Assembly: GCA_015655015.1 (NCBI GenBank) | Contig: JAATFV010000116.1 | Coordinates: 248,001 to 312,000 of the forward strand | Length of the DNA: 64,000 bases | Origin: Chitinophagales bacterium | GTDB lineage: Bacteria; Bacteroidota; Bacteroidia; Chitinophagales; Chitinophagaceae | Direction of reading: 5' to 3' | Shown: positions 8,251 through 17,367 of the stretch, piece after piece | Numbering within the stretch: position 1 is the first letter of the stretch | How the letters are laid out: every line of letters begins with the position of its first letter | Made by a program: the position numbers and the translations under genes | The notes under the pieces: generated by a model | What the model was told of the DNA's origin: nothing | The model's database searches: none | The model's input: only the letters and a program-made list of their open reading frames with translations

Positions 8251-9243
8251 ATGAACGAACCGATCATAACGATCTCCGGACTCACCAAACGTTACGGAAC
8301 ACAGACCGCCGTAGATGGGCTCGACCTCTCCATCCAAAAGGGCGAGGTCTTCGGACTGCTCGGACCCAACGGCGCCGGAAAGTCCACGACTATCCTCATG
8401 CTGCTCGGGCTGACCGAACCTTCAGCGGGAAAAGTGAGTGTATGCGGGCTCGATCCCACGGTATCTCCCATCGAGGTGAAGAAAAGAGTGGGCTACCTGC
8501 CCGACGACGTCGGGTTCTATGATAGCCGCAGCGGTTTGGAAAACCTGCTCTATACAGCCCGGTTGAACCGCATTCCAAAAGAGGTAGCTTACAGCCGGGC
8601 CCGGCAACTGCTCGAACAGGTAGGCCTTGAAGCCGACAGCGGCAAGAAGGCCGGCATCTATTCCCGGGGCATGCGCCAGCGGCTGGGCCTTGCCGATGTT
8701 CTGATCAAAGCGCCGGAGATCATTATCCTCGATGAACCCACGCTGGGCATCGATCCCAGGGGCGTAAGAGAATTCCTCGACCTCATCGTACAGTTGAGCA
8801 GGGATCAGGGGATCACCGTATTGTTGTCCTCCCATCACCTCCACCAGGTGCAACAGGTATGCGACAGGGTAGGATTGTTTGTAGGCGGCAGGCTGATCGC
8901 AGAAGGTAATATCGGAACGCTCTCATCCAGGCTGTTCGCAGGCGAACCTTTCCTGATCGAGGCCGGCGTAACTCGCCCCGGTAAAGAACAAACGCCAGCA
9001 ACCCGGGAGGACGAAGTACTGCCGTTGCTCTCGACGCTCAGGCAGGTAGAAGGCGTCTCCTCCGTAAGCTTCGCCGGCGGCGCCTTCCGTATAGGCTGCA
9101 GCCGGGACGCCACTTCCGCCATTGCCAGGGCTGTGATACAGTCCGGTTACGGACTGACCCATTTACAGAAGAAAATCTATGGACTCGACGATATCTATCA
9201 CCGCTATTTCGAAGGAGGCGAATCATATGGAAAAACTGCTTGA
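8251..9243 (+). CDS. ABC transporter ATP-binding protein
   Basis: This 330-residue protein has a complete ABC ATPase core: Walker A GLLGPNGAGKST (about residue 35), a Q-loop replaced by the YLPDDVGFYD stretch, a signature region YSRGMRQRLGLADVLI, Walker B IIILDEPTLGID and an H-loop LLSSHH. The C-terminal ~80 residues resemble the accessory domain of ABC-2 exporters. The start at 8251 is chosen because of a strong Shine-Dalgarno and because it begins with the usual IITISGLTKRYG strand. It overlaps the permease gene by 17 bp. It should energise transport of an unknown substrate together with the next protein. Confidence 0.95.
   Translation: MNEPIITISGLTKRYGTQTAVDGLDLSIQKGEVFGLLGPNGAGKSTTILMLLGLTEPSAGKVSVCGLDPTVSPIEVKKRVGYLPDDVGFYDSRSGLENLLYTARLNRIPKEVAYSRARQLLEQVGLEADSGKKAGIYSRGMRQRLGLADVLIKAPEIIILDEPTLGIDPRGVREFLDLIVQLSRDQGITVLLSSHHLHQVQQVCDRVGLFVGGRLIAEGNIGTLSSRLFAGEPFLIEAGVTRPGKEQTPATREDEVLPLLSTLRQVEGVSSVSFAGGAFRIGCSRDATSAIARAVIQSGYGLTHLQKKIYGLDDIYHRYFEGGESYGKTA
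9212..9226 (+). promoter_or_regulatory. Shine-Dalgarno of the ABC permease
   Basis: AAGGAGG at 9212-9218 lies 8 nt before the ATG at 9227, inside the end of the ATPase gene. It supports 9227 as the permease start instead of the upstream ATG at 9179. Confidence 0.75.
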
Positions 9244-10216
9244 CACTTACCGGCAGCCGCCATTACATCCCTTTTGGGTCATCGTAGGCAAAGAGATGTC
9301 AGACCACGTACGCAGCTGGCGTTTCATCATTCTGCTATCACTGATCCTGCTCACCTGCTTTGGCTCGCTCTATACGGCGCTGAACAATATTGGCCTGTCA
9401 TCAAAGACAAATGGCACGGGCAGCGGCTTCTTTTTCCTGCAGCTGTTTACCGCAACGGACGGAACCCTGCCTTCCTTTATCGTTTTCATCAATTTCCTGG
9501 GGCCGCTCCTCGGCATCACCATGGGCTTCGATGCCGTCAACTCGGAACTTAACAGGGGCACGCTCAGCCGCATATTGGCGCAGCCTGTCCATCGCGATTA
9601 CATTCTCAACGGGAAATTCGTCGCTTCTCTGCTGGTAGTGGGCATCCTTTTCTTTTCCCTGACCTTCCTCGTCACGGGTCTGGGACTTATTTTCATTGGC
9701 GTACCCCCTACAGCAAGCGAATTTCTCCGTATCCTCTCCTTTACCCTGCTAAGCATCCTGTACGTCGCGTTCTGGCTTAACCTGTCCATACTCTTTTCCG
9801 TTCGCTTCCGCCAGCCGGCAACGTCCGCCCTGATGGCCATAGCGGTATGGCTCTTCCTGACGATCTTCTACCCGATAATTATCAAGCTGGTCGCCAGGGC
9901 GCTCGCTCCTGACCAGGGACCTATACCCATGCCTGATGGTGATTCCGACGACTTCCGGCATACAGTGCTCAATTTGCTCCGGTTTGCGCCCAGTCAGCTG
10001 TTCAGCGACGCGACTACCACCCTGCTCATGCCGTCGATCCGCAGTCTGGGACCATTGACCATGGAACAGGTGGCAGGTGCTATCCCCAATCCCCTCCCCC
10101 TGGGAGAAAGCGTGCTCATCGTCTGGCCACAGCTCACAGGACTCATCGCCGCTACCATATTGTGCTTCGCCTTTTCCTATTTCTCATTTATGCGCAAGGA
10201 GATACGGTCAAGATGA
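9227..10216 (+). CDS. ABC-2 type transporter permease
   Basis: This 329-residue integral membrane protein has about six hydrophobic helices: near residues 30-50, a FIVFINFLGPLLGITMGFDAV helix near 95-110, then VVGILFFSLTFLVTG, LLSILYVAFW, ALMAIAVWLFLTIFY and a last helix before the C-terminus. The NSELNRGTLSRILAQPVHRDYILNGKF stretch is typical of ABC-2 permeases of the NosY-like type, where a cytoplasmic loop couples to the ATPase. It overlaps the ATPase by 17 bp and ends 1 bp before the convergent MFS gene. It is the membrane part of the NEW3-ATPase-permease exporter. Confidence 0.9.
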   Translation: MEKLLDTYRQPPLHPFWVIVGKEMSDHVRSWRFIILLSLILLTCFGSLYTALNNIGLSSKTNGTGSGFFFLQLFTATDGTLPSFIVFINFLGPLLGITMGFDAVNSELNRGTLSRILAQPVHRDYILNGKFVASLLVVGILFFSLTFLVTGLGLIFIGVPPTASEFLRILSFTLLSILYVAFWLNLSILFSVRFRQPATSALMAIAVWLFLTIFYPIIIKLVARALAPDQGPIPMPDGDSDDFRHTVLNLLRFAPSQLFSDATTTLLMPSIRSLGPLTMEQVAGAIPNPLPLGESVLIVWPQLTGLIAATILCFAFSYFSFMRKEIRSR

Positions 10217-10217
10217 T

Positions 10218-11453
10218 CTACCCCGGTTCGGCTGAGCTCATCTTCCTGCGCAAGAATCCGGAAAACAGGATGGCGATAATGAGTGCGGCGATACCCTGGC
10301 CTGATACCGTATCCGGCGCTCCGATATGCTTTGATACCGCGCCTACCAAAAGGCTGCCCAGCGGCATCATGCCAAAGATCGCCATCAGCAAAATGCTGAT
10401 CACACGACCTCGCATCGCAGGGTCAGATTCAGACTGAACGATGATATTGCTGACAGTAAACTGGGCAATGGAGCCAAACCCTGCTAAAGCCGCGAACAAC
10501 ATGGCTACCGGAAAATTCTTTATCTGTGAAAAACAGATCAATGCCACTCCCATGATAACAGTGCTCAAAAGCAGGATCCGTCTTAAATGTGTGCCGGGTT
10601 TACGGGATGCCAGAAAAATAGTGCCGATTACAGCCCCGATGCCGATAAAGCTGCTAATGTAACCGAAAGTGGCAGCATTCCCTTTAAAGACCACCTTGGC
10701 AAATACAGGCAGCACCGTATTGTAAGGCAGCACCAGTAAACTGACAAGGGCAAGCATTAATATGACCAGGCCGATATCCGGAGTTTTTTTGAGATAGGCA
10801 AAGCCGTCAACAAATTCTCCCATAATTTTTTTCTCCGTTTTTTTGGGTTCATGAACAGGCAATTTCATCAGGAGCAGTGAAATGATCACCCCGCCAAAAC
10901 TTGCAGCGTTGAGAAGAAAACATACACCCGCGCCAAACGCATTCAAAACGATACCCGATAAAGCAGGTCCCAACAGCTGTGCCAGGCTTGCCGTAGCAGT
11001 AGTGAGCGATAAGGCGCTTGGAAGATCGGCCGGGTCTGCCACCACTTCATGAACTAAAGCCTGCCTGGCAGGCAGGTCAAAGGCGTTAATTATACCCAAA
11101 ATTACACTTAAGACAAGTATCGCCCACACCACAGTGTGGCCCGTGAGCACCAGGATGGCCAGCATCACTGCCTGGATCATCGAAGTGATTTGGGTGATCT
11201 TGATGACCCGGTACCGGTCATAGCGATCGGCTGCGATACCGCCGAAAATCGAAAATAAAAAGGTAGGGAATGTCTCGGCAAAAATGGTAACCCCAAGCAA
11301 AAAAGCGGAGTGTGTGATAGAGTATACTACCCATACAACGGCAGTGCGCTGCATCCAGGTACCAAACTGGGAAACTGACCTGCCAAAAAAATAAAGCGTA
11401 TAATTCAGGCTTCGGAATGCCCTGAACAAATTCAATTCACTGATTTTTTTCAC
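10218..11453 (-). CDS. MFS transporter (MFS_3 / EntS-like)
   Basis: This 411-residue protein has a twelve-helix major facilitator layout. GGIAADRYDRYRVI between helices 2 and 3 is the conserved MFS loop-2 motif, and NAFDLPARQALVHEVV is typical of the MFS_3 subgroup, which contains enterobactin exporters and multidrug transporters. It begins with RAFRSLNYTLYFFGRSVSQFGTWMQ, also characteristic of that subgroup. It is a proton-driven exporter of unknown substrate in the inner membrane. It converges on the ABC permease and is divergent from the SDR gene; the shared upstream gap holds tandem repeats that might be regulatory. Confidence 0.9.
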   Translation of the reverse strand: MKKISELNLFRAFRSLNYTLYFFGRSVSQFGTWMQRTAVVWVVYSITHSAFLLGVTIFAETFPTFLFSIFGGIAADRYDRYRVIKITQITSMIQAVMLAILVLTGHTVVWAILVLSVILGIINAFDLPARQALVHEVVADPADLPSALSLTTATASLAQLLGPALSGIVLNAFGAGVCFLLNAASFGGVIISLLLMKLPVHEPKKTEKKIMGEFVDGFAYLKKTPDIGLVILMLALVSLLVLPYNTVLPVFAKVVFKGNAATFGYISSFIGIGAVIGTIFLASRKPGTHLRRILLLSTVIMGVALICFSQIKNFPVAMLFAALAGFGSIAQFTVSNIIVQSESDPAMRGRVISILLMAIFGMMPLGSLLVGAVSKHIGAPDTVSGQGIAALIIAILFSGFLRRKMSSAEPG

Positions 11454-11575
11454 GGTATAGATTATGCTCTTTTTGATCTTCTCGCGAGCTTGTACTTACA
11501 AATATACATTATCAAAAATCAGGGCGATCCTAAAATCATTGTTCCTGTTCATCCTGACCAGTCTTTACAGGACCA

Positions 11576-11621
11576 GCGGCGATTTATTACTTTATAAGGC
11601 GGCGATTTATTACTTTATAAG
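11576..11621. repeat. Perfect tandem duplication of a 23-bp unit
   Basis: Two identical 23-bp copies lie head to tail (11576-11598 and 11599-11621); each begins GCGGCGATTTATTAC and ends TTTATAAG. They lie between the divergent MFS and SDR genes. A perfect copy implies recent duplication or maintained regulatory use. Confidence 0.9.
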
Positions 11622-11629
11622 GGTGAAAA

Positions 11630-11669
11630 TTGACGTTTTAAACAAAGTAATTTGACGTTCTAAACAAAG
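11630..11669. repeat. Direct repeat, 18-bp unit, two copies
   Basis: TTGACGTTTTAAACAAAG at 11630-11647 and TTGACGTTCTAAACAAAG at 11652-11669 differ by one base and start 22 bp apart. They sit about 20 bp before the candidate -7 motif of the SDR gene and could be binding sites for the nearby AraC regulator; that link is inference. Confidence 0.85.
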
Positions 11670-11689
11670 CGGCTTCCTTATAGGTTCGC

Positions 11690-11697
11690 TAGTTTTG
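11690..11697 (+). promoter_or_regulatory. Candidate -7 promoter motif of the SDR gene (TAGTTTTG)
   Basis: TAGTTTTG fits TAnnTTTG fully and lies 19 bp before the SDR start codon, a suitable distance for a short leader. No good -33 TTTG is present; that position is taken by the direct repeats, as expected for an activator-dependent promoter. Confidence 0.45.
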
Positions 11698-11716
11698 TCT
11701 TATAAAAATTGAAAAG

Positions 11717-12739
11717 ATGATACTGAAAGACAATTACAACGGAGCCTTACAGAAACCCATTCATTCCGGGTTTGGCGCGACATCCACCGTTCAGGATGTT
11801 ATAAAAGGAATTGATCTTACCGGCAAAACAGTGATTGTTACCGGGGGGTATGCAGGTATAGGACTGGAAACAGTGAAAGCCTTCGTGACCGCAGGCGCGA
11901 AAGTAACCATACCGGCCCGTGATATCCATAAGGCTGCCGGCAACCTGAAAGGCGTGAATAATGTCACGATTGAGGAGATGGATCTTATGGACCCGGGATC
12001 GATAAATACGTTTGCAAAAAAATTTCTTGCCGCCAATGACACCCTTCATATCCTTGTTAATAATGCCGGTATCATGTGGGTGCCCTTGCAACGTGATAAA
12101 CGGGGTTATGAATCGCAGCTTTCTACCAACCATCTGGGGCATTTTCAGCTAACGGCACTACTCTGGCCGGCGTTAAAGAAAGCCCGGGACGCCCGGGTGA
12201 TCAATGTATCCTCATACGGACACCAGATGGCGCCGTTCAATTTTGATGACCCGAATTTCACCAACCGGGGGTACGAAACATTACAAGGTTACGGACAATC
12301 CAAAACAGCCAATAATCTTTTCACGGTAGAGCTCGACCACCGCGGCCAGGCCGTTGGTGTACGGGCTTTTTCTGTGCATCCCGGATCAGTGATCGGCACC
12401 GACCTTGGACGTGTTGCCCCGATGGCTTTATTTCAACAAATGGGCACCCATGATGAGAACGGAAATATCTTTCCTGAAGTAGCAGCCAAGCTAAAAAATA
12501 TCGCGCAGGGCGCAGCCACATCTGTTTGGTGCGCAACCAGCCCCCGGTTAAACGGTATTGGCGGTGTATACTGCGAGAATGCAGAGGTAGCCGAACTGGA
12601 TGAAGGGAACATTGAACATAATTATAACGACCCTTTATCATTGAGGGGAGTAAAGCCTTATTCAGTCGATGCTGAAAATGCGAAAAAATTATGGGTTCTA
12701 AGCGAAGAAATGACAGATGTCGCCTTTCCCGCCAACTGA
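11717..12739 (+). CDS. Short-chain dehydrogenase/reductase
   Basis: This 340-residue protein is a classical SDR with an extended N-terminus. It has the nucleotide-binding TGGYAGIG (residues 42-49), the NNAG motif (LHILVNNAGI), a Ser before the active site (RVINVSSYG) and the catalytic YxxxK pair Tyr192/Lys196 in GYGQSK. The length and layout resemble retinol dehydrogenase/protochlorophyllide-reductase-like SDRs. It uses NAD(P)H on an unknown carbonyl or alcohol. An AraC regulator follows on the same strand after a terminator and may control it. Confidence 0.92.
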   Translation: MILKDNYNGALQKPIHSGFGATSTVQDVIKGIDLTGKTVIVTGGYAGIGLETVKAFVTAGAKVTIPARDIHKAAGNLKGVNNVTIEEMDLMDPGSINTFAKKFLAANDTLHILVNNAGIMWVPLQRDKRGYESQLSTNHLGHFQLTALLWPALKKARDARVINVSSYGHQMAPFNFDDPNFTNRGYETLQGYGQSKTANNLFTVELDHRGQAVGVRAFSVHPGSVIGTDLGRVAPMALFQQMGTHDENGNIFPEVAAKLKNIAQGAATSVWCATSPRLNGIGGVYCENAEVAELDEGNIEHNYNDPLSLRGVKPYSVDAENAKKLWVLSEEMTDVAFPAN

Positions 12740-12787
12740 GTTACCCTTTTGCGCCCACTGACAGGCACCGATAATTTAGATTTGGTA

Positions 12788-12823
12788 CAACGAGCCGGAT
12801 TCATGTATTCGGCTCGTTTTATT
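12788..12823 (+). terminator. Intrinsic terminator after the SDR gene
   Basis: ACGAGCCG (12790-12797) and CGGCTCGT (12810-12817) form a perfect 8-bp stem with a 12-nt loop, followed by TTTATTTT. It lies 50 bp after the SDR stop and before the AraC gene, so the two genes are probably transcribed separately. Confidence 0.85.
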
Positions 12824-12844
12824 TTGTAAATTTACCATTGGATC

Positions 12845-13699
12845 ATGGAGTTTGAAACAAAATATATTACTGCCGATATTAAGCTTTCGGAATTTAATGG
12901 CAAGCCCTTTAAAACCGAAGTGCTGTTTGAGCATCATATCCTGGTCTGGTTCATTTCGGGCGAAACGAAAATTGTCCAGGCCGAAACAACGGCTGTTTTC
13001 AATACAGGTGACATATTTCTTATTCCCCGCAACCAATTGGCTACTGTTATCATGTATCCAAAGGACGGACACCCGCACAAGGCTGTCGCCATGCATCTTA
13101 CCAAAGAAAGATTAAAAGATTTTTTCGCCAGGCATAATGCTCCTGGCAAGCTACAGCAAGCCATTGGCAAGGTACCGCCGCTTAAAAAAGTAGTTCGCTT
13201 CCCAAAACATCCTTTACTGGAAAGCTGCCTGGCATCGCTGATTCCCTATTTTGACCTGGGCGAGAACCTGCCTCCTGATATTGCCGCAATTAAAATTGAA
13301 GAAGCCATCAGCATATTGAGATCCATTGATGAAAAGATGGACGGTCTGCTGGCCAACTTCGAAGAACCAGGTAAAATTAATCTCACCGACTTCATGGAGC
13401 GGCATTATATGTTCAACATGACATTGGACAGGTTCGGTTACCTTACCGGCCGCAGCCTGGCGACTTTTAGAAGGGATTTTAAAAAGGCCTTTAATACCAC
13501 ACCCCAAAAATGGCTGACAGAAAAACGGCTGAAACTGGCCTATCACCAGATTGCGGAACTACAGCGAAAACCCATTGATGTCTATCTTGAGGCAGGCTTT
13601 GAGAATCTTTCCCATTTTTCGTTCGCGTTTAAAAATCAGTTCGGATATCCGCCCAACACCTTGCTGAATAAGCTCACTGTGTCAGATAAAAAGCCCTGA
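12845..13699 (+). CDS. AraC-family transcriptional regulator
   Basis: This 284-residue protein has an N-terminal cupin-like sensing domain (about residues 1-150, with IFLIPRNQLATVI) and a C-terminal AraC double helix-turn-helix (about residues 180-275). The second domain shows FGYLTGRSLATFRRDFKKAF, then KRLKLAYHQI and the second helix-turn-helix DVYLEAGFENLSHFSFAFKNQFGYPP. The AxxxGFxxxSxFxxxFKxxFGxxP pattern is diagnostic. It probably regulates the upstream SDR gene, whose promoter has direct repeats. TAAATTTA (12827-12834) upstream matches the -7 consensus at 7 of 8 positions. The ligand is unknown. Confidence 0.93.
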   Translation: MEFETKYITADIKLSEFNGKPFKTEVLFEHHILVWFISGETKIVQAETTAVFNTGDIFLIPRNQLATVIMYPKDGHPHKAVAMHLTKERLKDFFARHNAPGKLQQAIGKVPPLKKVVRFPKHPLLESCLASLIPYFDLGENLPPDIAAIKIEEAISILRSIDEKMDGLLANFEEPGKINLTDFMERHYMFNMTLDRFGYLTGRSLATFRRDFKKAFNTTPQKWLTEKRLKLAYHQIAELQRKPIDVYLEAGFENLSHFSFAFKNQFGYPPNTLLNKLTVSDKKP

Positions 13700-13714
13700 T
13701 ATCAGCAGAGCTAA

Positions 13715-15841
13715 CTACTTTAGAATCTCACTGGCCTTCGCCTCCTCTATATAATTCTGTGCGTCTTGCGGCAGTAAAAATCTCCGGGCCTCCAGCTCTT
13801 TAACTGCCTTTGTCACAGCCTCCACATATTTCTCGTGTGTGCCATAACGTTCTTCCAGGGACAACCGCGGATCTCCTGCGGACAGGCGCGCTGCTTTTGT
13901 TTTTGCAAAGGGTACCTGCTGCCCGGCGGATTCGCCCCCGTCGTTCAGCCCAAAGCCACTCCTGCGTAATGCCCAGCCGGTCAGCGTTGCTGTCGGGGCC
14001 GCAACAGGGGGAAGCCGTATCCCTGCCAGTTCATTGCCATCCTCGTCCACTTTGGATACAAAATTGGGATAAGCCCGTTCATTAAACGGAGGTATTGGAT
14101 ATCGGGTGATGATGCCCTGCCTGAAAAGCGGGCCATAATCAAAACGGTAATGTATGGTAATGAGACCGGTGTAAGTAACGCCCGGAATATCCGGCCATCC
14201 AAGCGCCGCCTGCGGGATAGTGCCGGTTAATCGGCCGGCCGCCGCCATCACTGCGGTCCCGTCAGCATGGCGGGGTACCCTGCTGTCCGGCGGCTTCCGC
14301 CCTTTGGTGACCCATTCATCCAGTGCGATGAACAAGGCTCTCAAAGCCGGCTCAGCCCGGGTAGGATTCTGCAGCTGCTGACATTCCCCCCTGCTGGCCC
14401 CGTTGCCGCTGCCATGCTGCATTCCTGCCATTAAATAAAAACGCACATTGTCAGGGTCCGGCAGATCATTCCCCTGCAAGTCGCTATGCAGGAGAGAAGC
14501 CGCTTTCACCCAGTATTCATTGGCAGAATTGATCTCCATTACTTTTGGACGGAGCTCCGGCCGTGAGTAACCGCTGAGACGGCCGGCCGTAACCGCCGGA
14601 AAACGTGTGGCGTCTCTTGCACCATGAGTAGCGTTTCGTGGGTCACGGAAGGAGATCCCGGCAGCATCGCCCCTGCCGATGCCCAATGTATCGGTCAGCA
14701 CCGGATAGGCAAAAGGAAAGATACCTTCCGGGTAAAGATGATTCTGCCTGTTCCGTTCTGTACGCCCCGGCTGAGCAAAACGGTAGTTGATTCCTACCCC
14801 GCTCCCCCCTCCCAGCCAGTTCTCTATGCCGTCAAACACCCTTCGGCCCTCTTCATCTACATTGAAGCCCAATGTTTGAAAGTCATTCATATAACGGGCA
14901 GGCTGCGAAATGGCAAAACTAAAGGTGTACCGGATCTCACCAGCCAGGGGGTTGGCGGCAGGACCTGCTTCCTTGCCGGAACGGTCACCTCCACCCGCAG
15001 GAGCATACCGCAAAAAAGAAATGAAATCCCGGGTGGCTGCCAGTCCCAGCCCGGCCACCAGCGGGTCTTTGGCCCTATAAAAGAACTCATAGATGGCGCT
15101 CTGCTGAAAAGCCGTCCCCGCCGGCAACAAGCGGATGGTCGACTCATCGGCATATTCCCAGGCGCTGGAAGGAAGCACTTGCGGGGTGTCATTCAGCAGG
15201 GAACGTACCGTTAACAAAACGGAATCCCTGGTTACCGAAGCAGCAGGATAAGCCAGCCGATAGCTGGTCCCCTGGTCATTATCGAAAGAAATATATTCAT
15301 ACGAGATCCCGGTAATGGAAGATCCGTCTTTATTACCGGCCACCGGTACGGTAATGGTCAGGTTGTTATGGCCGCTGCGCGCTGAAATATCCCAGCCGCA
15401 CCAGACGATCGTATATCCCTTTTGCATTAAAAAACCTTCGGCTCCCTTCTCCGCCTCCCCGGGATCATTGCCCCCGCCGCTGTTGTTGAACCCTCCGAAT
15501 AACTTGCCGCCGCGATTGGGTATCTCTGCCAATAACTTATGATTCCCCCGCTGCAGGTCAAGCGGTTTCAGGATATAAAAATCCATGGAATATTCCACCA
15601 TTCCCCGGGCATTGCGGGGAACCAGCTGTATGTCTGTGATCCGGGCATTTTCAGGCAGGACGGGATCCACCTCTGCATACGCCTTGCCGGTTATCTTTTC
15701 ATAAGGACCGGCAGGGCCGGTTGTCTTACCGCCGAAAGCCGGTTCTTCTTTACTGATGACTATTTTGACGATGCCCGCCTTAACCGCCGGTATGGTGGTG
15801 AAAAAGATAAAGGCCCAACCAATAAAATAATGACTTTTCAT
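13715..15841 (-). CDS. Secreted alpha/beta hydrolase-domain protein
   Basis: This 708-residue protein has an N-terminal signal peptide (hydrophobic to about residue 22, ending VKAG). It matches the large alpha/beta hydrolase-domain family, with blocks such as LLAEIPNRGGKLFGGFN, GYTIVWCGWDIS, YLMAGMQHGSGNG and ALFIALDEWVTKGRKPPDSR. A clear GxSxG was not identified with confidence, so the nucleophile is uncertain. It is exported and may be an esterase acting on plant polymers or acylated glycans. It is followed on the minus strand by no close gene and preceded by the GH29 fucosidase on the same strand with a 47-bp gap, so the two may be co-transcribed. Confidence 0.75.
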   Translation of the reverse strand: MKSHYFIGWAFIFFTTIPAVKAGIVKIVISKEEPAFGGKTTGPAGPYEKITGKAYAEVDPVLPENARITDIQLVPRNARGMVEYSMDFYILKPLDLQRGNHKLLAEIPNRGGKLFGGFNNSGGGNDPGEAEKGAEGFLMQKGYTIVWCGWDISARSGHNNLTITVPVAGNKDGSSITGISYEYISFDNDQGTSYRLAYPAASVTRDSVLLTVRSLLNDTPQVLPSSAWEYADESTIRLLPAGTAFQQSAIYEFFYRAKDPLVAGLGLAATRDFISFLRYAPAGGGDRSGKEAGPAANPLAGEIRYTFSFAISQPARYMNDFQTLGFNVDEEGRRVFDGIENWLGGGSGVGINYRFAQPGRTERNRQNHLYPEGIFPFAYPVLTDTLGIGRGDAAGISFRDPRNATHGARDATRFPAVTAGRLSGYSRPELRPKVMEINSANEYWVKAASLLHSDLQGNDLPDPDNVRFYLMAGMQHGSGNGASRGECQQLQNPTRAEPALRALFIALDEWVTKGRKPPDSRVPRHADGTAVMAAAGRLTGTIPQAALGWPDIPGVTYTGLITIHYRFDYGPLFRQGIITRYPIPPFNERAYPNFVSKVDEDGNELAGIRLPPVAAPTATLTGWALRRSGFGLNDGGESAGQQVPFAKTKAARLSAGDPRLSLEERYGTHEKYVEAVTKAVKELEARRFLLPQDAQNYIEEAKASEILK

Positions 15842-15888
15842 AAAAATCCATTTTACCCCAACCTGGCATTATTTAATCCCACTATAAC

Positions 15889-17367
15889 CTACCGAAAAAC
15901 AATTTTATACACCACCGCATTCTCTACAGGATACGTGGCAGAAGGTTCAATGACCAGGGCATCCGCCTTTTGCGACCAGCGGATCTTTTCGGGGCTGCCC
16001 ACCATCTCCAGGCTGGCGATCGCGCCCTTACCCGACCTGGCTCCCAGGCTGCGGATCACCGTCTTTTCAACCGGTGATCCCAGCGTTATGGCATACAGGA
16101 CCGCCCCCCTGGTCGTAAACCGGATATCTTTTGCGGTGAAAGGAATCTTCTGATCTGCAAAGGCTCCGCTGGCCGACTTCGTAGGCCCCTCCCCATAAAC
16201 AGACCACGGCCTTGTCCCATAAATCGCCTCTCCATTAATATCCAGCCATTTGCCGGTCCCCAGGAGTGTTTGCGTCTCTTCGTCCGTAATAGTGCCGTCC
16301 GAACGGGGCCCGATATTCAGGAGCAGGTTGCCATTCTTACTGACAATATCGATCAGGTTGGTGATGACATATTGCGCCGTCTTGAACGTATTCCCCGCCG
16401 CGTATCCCCAGGATTCGTTACCGACAGCATCATCGGTCTGCCAGGGCAGCTTCCTTACCGCATCCAGCTTCCCTCTTTCGAGATCCAGCACTGCCGCTCC
16501 ATCCGGAAAAGCCTTGTCATATTTGTAATTGATCACCACCCCTTTCCCCCATTCCAATCCTTTATTATAATAATAAGAAGCAAAGGTCCTGCGATAGGGA
16601 TCTAAAGCCGGCTGCTGGATCCACCAGTCGAACCAGAACAGCTGGGGTTTGTAATTATTAACGAGCTCGGTACAGCGCAACAGCCAGTCATTCATAAATT
16701 CGGGAGAGGGATCATCCTTTTCTTCCCGCGCCGGCCCATAGAGATCTTCATACTTCGGGTTCAGGACGTCGGAAGGAAATTGTCTGCCGAAATTAAAGAA
16801 AAACCAATGCTCGATCCGGTGAGAGGACAACCCGAAGATCAAGCCCTGCCTGCGGATCTCAGCCGACAGCTCCCCCAGCACATCGCGTTTGGGTCCCATC
16901 TCAACTGCATTCCATTTGGACAAGCTTGTCTTATACATGGCAAATCCATCATGATGCTCCGCCACAGGCACCACATATTTCGCTCCCGCCTTCCTGAACA
17001 AGGTCACCCATTTTTCCGCATCAAACTTTTCCGCTTTGAACTGCGGTATGAAATCCTTATAGCCGAATTGTTGCTGAGACCCATAAGTCCTGACATGATG
17101 CCGGAATTCGGCAGAAGTGGAATCATACATATTACGCGGATACCATTCGCTGCCGAAAGCAGGAACAGAATATACGCCCCAATGAATAAAAATACCAAAC
17201 TTCGCGTCTCTGAACCAATCCGGCGTCCGGTATCTTTTCAGGGATTCCCAGTCGGCCCGGTATCTTTCTGCTGACGGGGAATTCAGGGTGTCCTGGGCTT
17301 TTAGCCCCATTGGATCGGCTGCCGTCAGCAATACGATCGTCAAAAAAATTAAGCGTTGTTTTTTCAT
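15889..17367 (-). CDS. GH29 alpha-L-fucosidase, secreted
   Basis: This 492-residue protein has a signal peptide (cleavage near GLKAQ) and a GH29 (beta/alpha)8 catalytic domain. Visible family features are WFRDAKFGIFIHWGVYSVPA (about residues 51-70), the substrate-binding EHHDGFAMY (137-145), KRDVLGEL and the nucleophile strand LFWFDWW with Asp247. NGNLLLNIGPRSDGTI marks the end of the barrel. It releases L-fucose from glycans, probably in the periplasm. It lies upstream of the alpha/beta hydrolase gene on the same strand and is divergent from the ECF sigma gene. Confidence 0.95.
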   Translation of the reverse strand: MKKQRLIFLTIVLLTAADPMGLKAQDTLNSPSAERYRADWESLKRYRTPDWFRDAKFGIFIHWGVYSVPAFGSEWYPRNMYDSTSAEFRHHVRTYGSQQQFGYKDFIPQFKAEKFDAEKWVTLFRKAGAKYVVPVAEHHDGFAMYKTSLSKWNAVEMGPKRDVLGELSAEIRRQGLIFGLSSHRIEHWFFFNFGRQFPSDVLNPKYEDLYGPAREEKDDPSPEFMNDWLLRCTELVNNYKPQLFWFDWWIQQPALDPYRRTFASYYYNKGLEWGKGVVINYKYDKAFPDGAAVLDLERGKLDAVRKLPWQTDDAVGNESWGYAAGNTFKTAQYVITNLIDIVSKNGNLLLNIGPRSDGTITDEETQTLLGTGKWLDINGEAIYGTRPWSVYGEGPTKSASGAFADQKIPFTAKDIRFTTRGAVLYAITLGSPVEKTVIRSLGARSGKGAIASLEMVGSPEKIRWSQKADALVIEPSATYPVENAVVYKIVFR

